From ZC4RG17 sp036380875 (GTDB taxonomy: Bacteria > Actinomycetota > Acidimicrobiia > Spongiisociales > ZC4RG35): DNA of 64,000 nt. Below are positions 59,695 to 64,000 of this stretch, piece by piece. The stretch lies in assembly GCA_036380875.1 (NCBI GenBank), contig DASVDX010000049.1:1-64000 (forward strand), in the 5' to 3' direction. A program made the translations under genes and the position numbers. Within the stretch, counting starts at the first letter, position 1; every line of letters begins with the position of its first letter. The notes under the pieces are model-generated. The model was not told the DNA's origin. It did not search any database and worked only from the letters and a program-made list of their open reading frames with translations.

Positions 59695-61071
59695 ATGACG
59701 TTGTGGGGTGGGCGCTTCGAGTCGGCGCCCGATGAGATCCTGTGGCGGTACACCGTCGATGCCACGGACCGTCGCCTTCTGCCTTGGGACGTGAGGGGAT
59801 CGATGGCCCACGTGGCGATGCTGGCGCGTGTCGGCATTCTCGACGAGACCGAGGCCGCCACGTTGCGGGAGGGACTCCTCCAGATCGCAGCCGAGGCCAG
59901 TGAGGGGACCTTCGAGTTCCTGGACTCCGACGAGGACGTCCACACCGCGGTCGAACGGCGCCTGGTGGAATTGGTGGGGGCCGTGGGAGGCAAGCTCCAC
60001 ACCGGCCGCTCCCGCAACGACCAGATCGCCCTCGATCTCCGCCTCTACCTGGCCGACGCCGCCGTCGCCAGGGCCTCGCAGCTGCGGACGTTGGCCGGGG
60101 CCCTCTGTGACCTGGCGGAGCGGCACGCCGACGACGTGGTCCCCTCCTACACCCACCTGCAGCAGGCCCAGGCGATCTCGCTCGGTCACCACCTCCTGGC
60201 GCACGCCTGGTGGGCACTGCGCAACGCCGAGCGCTTCGAGGACGCCCGCCGGCGCATCGCCGTCTCCCCGCTCGGGGCGTCCGCCTCCGGCGGGTCGTCG
60301 CTGCCGCTCGATCCGGCAGCCACCGCTGAAGAACTCGGCTGGGACGCCCATTTCGACAACTCTCTCGACGCGGTGTCTGCCCGGGACTTCGCCTCCGAGT
60401 ACGGGTTCTGCTGCGCCCAGGCCATGGTCGACCTGTCCCGACTCGCCGAGGAACTGATTCTGTGGGCCAGCACCGAGTTCGGATGGGTCGAGTTCGCCGA
60501 CGCCTACACCACCGGATCTTCGGCTCTGCCCCACAAGAAGAACCCCGACATCGCCGAACTCGCCCGGGGGAGAGCGGCGGGAGCGATCGGGGCCCTGACC
60601 TCTCTGCTCGCGCTGCAGAAGGGGCTCCCCCTGGCCTACAACCGCGATCTGCAGGAGGACAAGGTCCACGTCTTCGCACTCGACGACACCCTGGCCGGGA
60701 CGTCGGAAGCCCTGGCGGCGATGCTCGAATCGGCCCGGTTCCGTCCCCCGGCGCCGTCGAGCTTCACCACCGCCCTCGACCTGGCCGAAGCGCTCGTCGA
60801 GCGGGGCGTGCCCTTCCGGGAAGCCCACCAGGCGGTGGGAAAGCTCGTCGCCCGGCTCGTTGCCGCCGGCCGACAACTGGCGGACGCCACGCCTGCTGAC
60901 CTGGGAGCGGTCGACGAGCGCTTCCGCCCCGAAGACCTCGAGCTCACCGACCCGGAGGTCTCGGTGAGCAGAAGGCGCAGCCCGGGTGGTGGGGCACCCG
61001 CGTCCGTTCGGTCTCAAGTCACCGCCATCCGCCAGGCGATCGAACGAGCTGCCCCGACGTCACGGCGCTGA
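59695..61071 (+). CDS. argH: Argininosuccinate lyase
   Basis: 458 aa from ATG 59695 (TLWGGRFES is the normal N-terminus). The fumarase/aspartase signature is GSSALPHKKNPD (near 278), and HTGRSRNDQ is the second conserved block. It releases arginine and fumarate. The upstream part of the same open frame overlaps argG and is not translated. The stop overlaps the permease ATG (TGATG). Confidence 0.97.
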   Translation: MTLWGGRFESAPDEILWRYTVDATDRRLLPWDVRGSMAHVAMLARVGILDETEAATLREGLLQIAAEASEGTFEFLDSDEDVHTAVERRLVELVGAVGGKLHTGRSRNDQIALDLRLYLADAAVARASQLRTLAGALCDLAERHADDVVPSYTHLQQAQAISLGHHLLAHAWWALRNAERFEDARRRIAVSPLGASASGGSSLPLDPAATAEELGWDAHFDNSLDAVSARDFASEYGFCCAQAMVDLSRLAEELILWASTEFGWVEFADAYTTGSSALPHKKNPDIAELARGRAAGAIGALTSLLALQKGLPLAYNRDLQEDKVHVFALDDTLAGTSEALAAMLESARFRPPAPSSFTTALDLAEALVERGVPFREAHQAVGKLVARLVAAGRQLADATPADLGAVDERFRPEDLELTDPEVSVSRRRSPGGGAPASVRSQVTAIRQAIERAAPTSRR

Positions 61072-62291
61072 TGTCGACGGCCGGCGCCACTCCGCTCCGA
61101 CGCGAGGTAGGGATGGCGGGAGCTGTTCTCCTCGGGCTCGGCTCCATGGTCGGCACCGGTGTCTTCGTCAGCTTGGCACTGGCCGCGGGTCTCGCCGGAG
61201 CAGCCGTGCCGTGGACCGTCGCTATCGCCGCCGTGGTGGCCATGTGCAACGGCCTCTCCTCGGCTCAGCTCGCCGCCGCCAACCCGGTGGCGGGCGGAAC
61301 GTACGAATACGGCTATCGCTACCTCCATCCGGTGGCGGGCCTCACGGCCGGCTGGCTGTTCATCCTCGCCAAATCGGCTTCCGCCGCCACCGCCGCGCTC
61401 GGCATCGCCGCCTACGCCGGCCTCGGTGCCAGGCGACTCCCCGCTCTGGCGGCCCTGGTCGTCGTCACCGTTCTGGTCCTGATGGGAATACGCCGTTCCA
61501 ACCAGGCGAACGTGCTCATCGTGTTGCTTTCGGTGGGAGCCCTGGTCGCAGTGTCGACGGCGGCGTGGGGAGAGGCCTGGGCGGCGCCCACCCCAGCCGT
61601 CGGCAGCTTTCCCGACGTCGCCGAAGCGGCTGCCCTCGTCTTCGTAGCCTTCACCGGCTACGGACGCGTGGCGACCCTGGGCGAGGAGATACGCAATCCC
61701 CGGACCTCGATCCCGCGAGCGGTGGTCGCCACCGTGGTGGTGACGGCTCTGCTCTACGTGGTCGTCGCGTTCGTCCTCTCCCGTCTCGGCACGGGCGGCC
61801 TGGGCGACGGGTCTCCGCTGGTGGCGGTCGCCACTGCGGCCGGAGGAGGGGTGTTGGAGGCGCTCGTACGGGCGGGGGCTCTGGCGGCGATGGTCGGGGT
61901 GCTGCTGAACCTGATCCTCGGTCTGTCGCGAGTCGTCCTGGCGATGGGGCGCAGACGCGACCTGCCCGCCGCCACCGCCGTCATCCACCGCGGAGGCCGC
62001 ACGCCTACCGTGGCCATCCTGTCCGTCGCCGCCGTTGTGGCTGCCTTCGTCCTCATCGGCAGCATCGCCGTCACCTGGTCCTTCTCGGCTCTGACCGTGC
62101 TCGTCTACTACGCCCTCACCAACCTCGCCGCCCTGCGTCAACCTCCGGAGGAGAGGCGGGTTCCACTCGCCGTGCAAGCGGTGGGTCTCATCGGTTGCCT
62201 GGCGCTGGCCGTGTTCCTCGAGCCGGTGATGTGGCTGTGGGCGGCGGGCTTGATCGCCATCGGTGTGATCTGGCACTACATCAGACGGTGA
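61071..62291 (+). CDS. APC family amino acid permease
   Basis: 406 aa with about eleven hydrophobic segments. The first helix contains GLGSMVGTGVFVS and the third-helix region GGTYEYGYRYLHP, typical of the APC superfamily. It likely imports amino acids by proton symport. The 1-nt overlap with argH suggests cotranscription with arginine genes, so arginine, ornithine or a related cation is a possible substrate; that is inference. Confidence 0.9.
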   Translation: MSTAGATPLRREVGMAGAVLLGLGSMVGTGVFVSLALAAGLAGAAVPWTVAIAAVVAMCNGLSSAQLAAANPVAGGTYEYGYRYLHPVAGLTAGWLFILAKSASAATAALGIAAYAGLGARRLPALAALVVVTVLVLMGIRRSNQANVLIVLLSVGALVAVSTAAWGEAWAAPTPAVGSFPDVAEAAALVFVAFTGYGRVATLGEEIRNPRTSIPRAVVATVVVTALLYVVVAFVLSRLGTGGLGDGSPLVAVATAAGGGVLEALVRAGALAAMVGVLLNLILGLSRVVLAMGRRRDLPAATAVIHRGGRTPTVAILSVAAVVAAFVLIGSIAVTWSFSALTVLVYYALTNLAALRQPPEERRVPLAVQAVGLIGCLALAVFLEPVMWLWAAGLIAIGVIWHYIRR

Positions 62292-62336
62292 GGACACCGA
62301 CTGCGCCTCGGTAGTCGATACCTACCCTGTGCGCCG

Positions 62337-63248
62337 ATGATCCTCCTGGCGATACCCGCGGTGGCGCTGACCCTGGTGACGGTTGCCGCCTTCTTCGGGC
62401 GCTGGTCGTGGCTCCTCGATGTCGCCGCCAACTTCCGTGTCCAATACACGGCCATCCTGGCGTTGACGGCGGTGTTCCTCCTCCTTGCCCGATGGTGGAA
62501 GACGGGCTCGATCGTCCTCGTCGGAGCGTTGATCAACGCCGCCGTCGTCGCGCCGCTCTATTTCGGCGGACCACCCGCGGACGCGCCAACGGAGGCATCG
62601 CTTCGGATCCTGTCGTTCAATCTCCGGGCCAGGAACGAGAACTTCGGCGAGGTCATCAACTACATCCGCCGGGAGAACCCCGACATCGCCTTCCTCCACG
62701 AGGCCTCCCGGCCATGGGAGATGGCAATCGAAGGTGCCGACCTCGACTACGAGGTGACGAAATCCCGCTCGCAAGAGTTGATCTTCGGAACCCTCGTGCT
62801 GTCACGTCCCGGTGATCCGGTCACGAGCTACGGGTTCACGACCGGCGGCGCCCGAGCCGTGGAGGTGATACACGACGGGGTCGCGGTTCTCGGCATCCAC
62901 CCGCTGGCGCCCACGACGGCGGAGAGGTCGGCATTGCGCAACGCCCAGATCCAGTTCGCGGAGGAATGGTCCCGGGAACAGAGCGGGCCGCACGTGGTGA
63001 CAGGAGACTTCAATGCCACGCCTTGGTCGTATCCGTTCCGGCGACTCCTCGCCAGGACGGATCTGGTCAACTCCCAGAAGGGCTTCGGGGTCTCGGCGAC
63101 GTTCCCGGCCAGTGGGAACTTCCTGCTTCGCATTCCCATCGACCACCTCGTCCACACACCCGACTTGGTGGTCGTAGACCGCCGGCTGGGCCCGTCGCTC
63201 GGCTCGGACCACTTCCCGCTCGTCGTAGACCTGGCGGAGGCGGGTTAG
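62337..63248 (+). CDS. Endonuclease/exonuclease/phosphatase family protein, membrane-anchored
   Basis: 303 aa. Three hydrophobic segments occupy the first 80 residues. The catalytic domain begins at LRILSFNLRARNENF and holds FLHEASRPWE, VVTGDFNATPWS and GSDHFPLVVDL, that is the Asn, Glu, Asp-x-Asn and SDHxP motifs of the DNase I-like fold. Possible substrates are phosphoesters in lipids or DNA. The ATG has TACCCT 8 nt upstream. Target unknown. Confidence 0.88.
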   Translation: MILLAIPAVALTLVTVAAFFGRWSWLLDVAANFRVQYTAILALTAVFLLLARWWKTGSIVLVGALINAAVVAPLYFGGPPADAPTEASLRILSFNLRARNENFGEVINYIRRENPDIAFLHEASRPWEMAIEGADLDYEVTKSRSQELIFGTLVLSRPGDPVTSYGFTTGGARAVEVIHDGVAVLGIHPLAPTTAERSALRNAQIQFAEEWSREQSGPHVVTGDFNATPWSYPFRRLLARTDLVNSQKGFGVSATFPASGNFLLRIPIDHLVHTPDLVVVDRRLGPSLGSDHFPLVVDLAEAG

Positions 63249-63258
63249 CGTATTAACG

Positions 63259-64000
63259 ATGCCTGACCGATTCGCCGATCACCGTCGAAGGCTCGCCGAG
63301 ACCATCGGCACCGATGGCATCGCCGTCGTCCCGGCAGCCGTCGAAGTGATTCGCAACGACGACGTCCACCATCCGTTCCGCCAGGACTCCAACTTCGTCT
63401 ACCTGACCGGATTCGAAGAGCCCGACGCAGTCTGTGTCCTCGCGCCCGGGCATCCGGACGGGGAGTTCGTTCTCTTCGTGCGACCCCGCGATCCCGAGAT
63501 GGAGGCGTGGACCGGGTACCGGGTGGGCGTCGACGGGGCCAAGGAGCGCTACGGCGCCGACGCCGCCTACGAGATAGACAAACTCGACGAAGTCCTTCCC
63601 CGACTCATGCTCGGCCGATCGGTCCTGTGGTACCGGATGGGCGACCCCAACCACGACGGCCGGATCGTCGGCTTGCTGCAGAAGGCCCGTTCCTACTGGG
63701 AGCGGTACGGGCGGCCCGTCCCCGAGGCGGTCCGGGACATATCCGTGCCACTCGCTTCCCAGCGAGTCACGAAGTCCGAAGAGGAACTCGAGTCCATGCG
63801 CGCCGCCTGCCTCCTGTCGGCGGAAGGCCACCGAGAGGCGATGCGCTTTGCCCGGCCGGAGTTGTACGAGTACCAGGTGCAGGCGGCGATGGAGTACGTG
63901 TGGAGAGAGGCGGGGTCACCGCGCAACGGCTACCCGTCGATCGTCGCCTCAGGGCCCAACGCCTGCATCCTCCACTACGTCGAAAACGACCGGGAGATGG
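63259..64000 (+). CDS. Xaa-Pro aminopeptidase, N-terminal part (cut by window edge)
   Basis: The first 247 codons are present. The aminopeptidase-P N-terminal domain is clear (IAVVPAAVEVIRNDDVHHPF, RQDSNFVYLTGFEEPDA), then the start of the pita-bread catalytic domain (LASQRVTKSEEELESMRAAC, YPSIVASGPNACILHY). The metal ligands lie beyond position 64000. It removes N-terminal residues before proline. TAGCGT lies 7 nt before the ATG (leaderless pattern). Confidence 0.93.
   Translation, partial: MPDRFADHRRRLAETIGTDGIAVVPAAVEVIRNDDVHHPFRQDSNFVYLTGFEEPDAVCVLAPGHPDGEFVLFVRPRDPEMEAWTGYRVGVDGAKERYGADAAYEIDKLDEVLPRLMLGRSVLWYRMGDPNHDGRIVGLLQKARSYWERYGRPVPEAVRDISVPLASQRVTKSEEELESMRAACLLSAEGHREAMRFARPELYEYQVQAAMEYVWREAGSPRNGYPSIVASGPNACILHYVENDREM

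Noticed and set aside
61014..62297. 427-codon antisense frame opposite the amino-acid permease
   Set aside because: His/Asp/Gly-rich antisense composition, no recognisable domain.

Overview
The window is 64 kb of high-GC actinobacterial chromosome that contains the replication origin. The order gyrA-gyrB-DUF721-recF-dnaN-dnaA (leftward), then rpmH-rnpA-yidD-yidC-jag-rsmG-parA-parB (rightward), followed by a cwlM-like gene, trxA, trxB, an anti-sigma factor and an ECF sigma factor, is the gene order known around oriC in Mycobacterium and relatives. The DUF3566 gene after gyrA, the GTG/TTG starts and the many apparently leaderless genes also fit Actinomycetota. A deep lineage such as Acidimicrobiia is my guess; the class cannot be proved from sequence reading alone.

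Layout. 1-345: start of a Ser/Thr protein kinase. 346-8600: a visibly lower-GC sugar-uptake island (aldo/keto reductase, two ABC permeases, binding lipoprotein, two paralogous TIM-barrel sugar isomerases, ROK repressor) with a strong divergent promoter overlapped by a perfect inverted repeat. 8684-23223: mixed accessory genes, including three class III nucleotide cyclases, an SLH-repeat protein, a TetR/methyltransferase pair, a secreted DUF6351 protein and a YccF protein. 23314-27445: ABC exporter with a DesK/LuxR-type two-component system, then a coupled pair of unknown genes. 27446-41973: DUF3566, gyrase, replication initiation, oriC, ribosome/RNase P, membrane insertion, rsmG and chromosome partition. 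41970-48067: pseudo-amidase (CwlM-like), thioredoxin system, sigma/anti-sigma pair, a free-standing pseudokinase resembling the C-terminal half of mycobacterial MviN, and a GNAT. 48092-51752: histone-deacetylase-family enzyme, orphan PilT-like ATPase, tRNA CCA-adding enzyme. 51763-61071: arginine biosynthesis in two transcription units (argCJBD, argRGH), each with an ArgR-type palindrome; argF is missing and a beta-propeller-like protein lies between. 61071-64000: amino-acid permease, an endonuclease/exonuclease/phosphatase-family protein and the start of a Xaa-Pro aminopeptidase.

I do not see a mobile element, CRISPR array, phage, tRNA or rRNA. The most noteworthy observations are: rnpA has no usable start codon except one inside rpmH; GyrA and GyrB both carry residues at the quinolone positions that are linked to resistance elsewhere; at least fifteen genes have a TANNNT hexamer 6-8 nt before the start codon (leaderless transcription); two inactive-enzyme homologues of cell-wall regulation sit near oriC; overlapping hairpins lie between dnaA and rpmH; and a 14-bp hairpin joins parS to the rsmG start codon.
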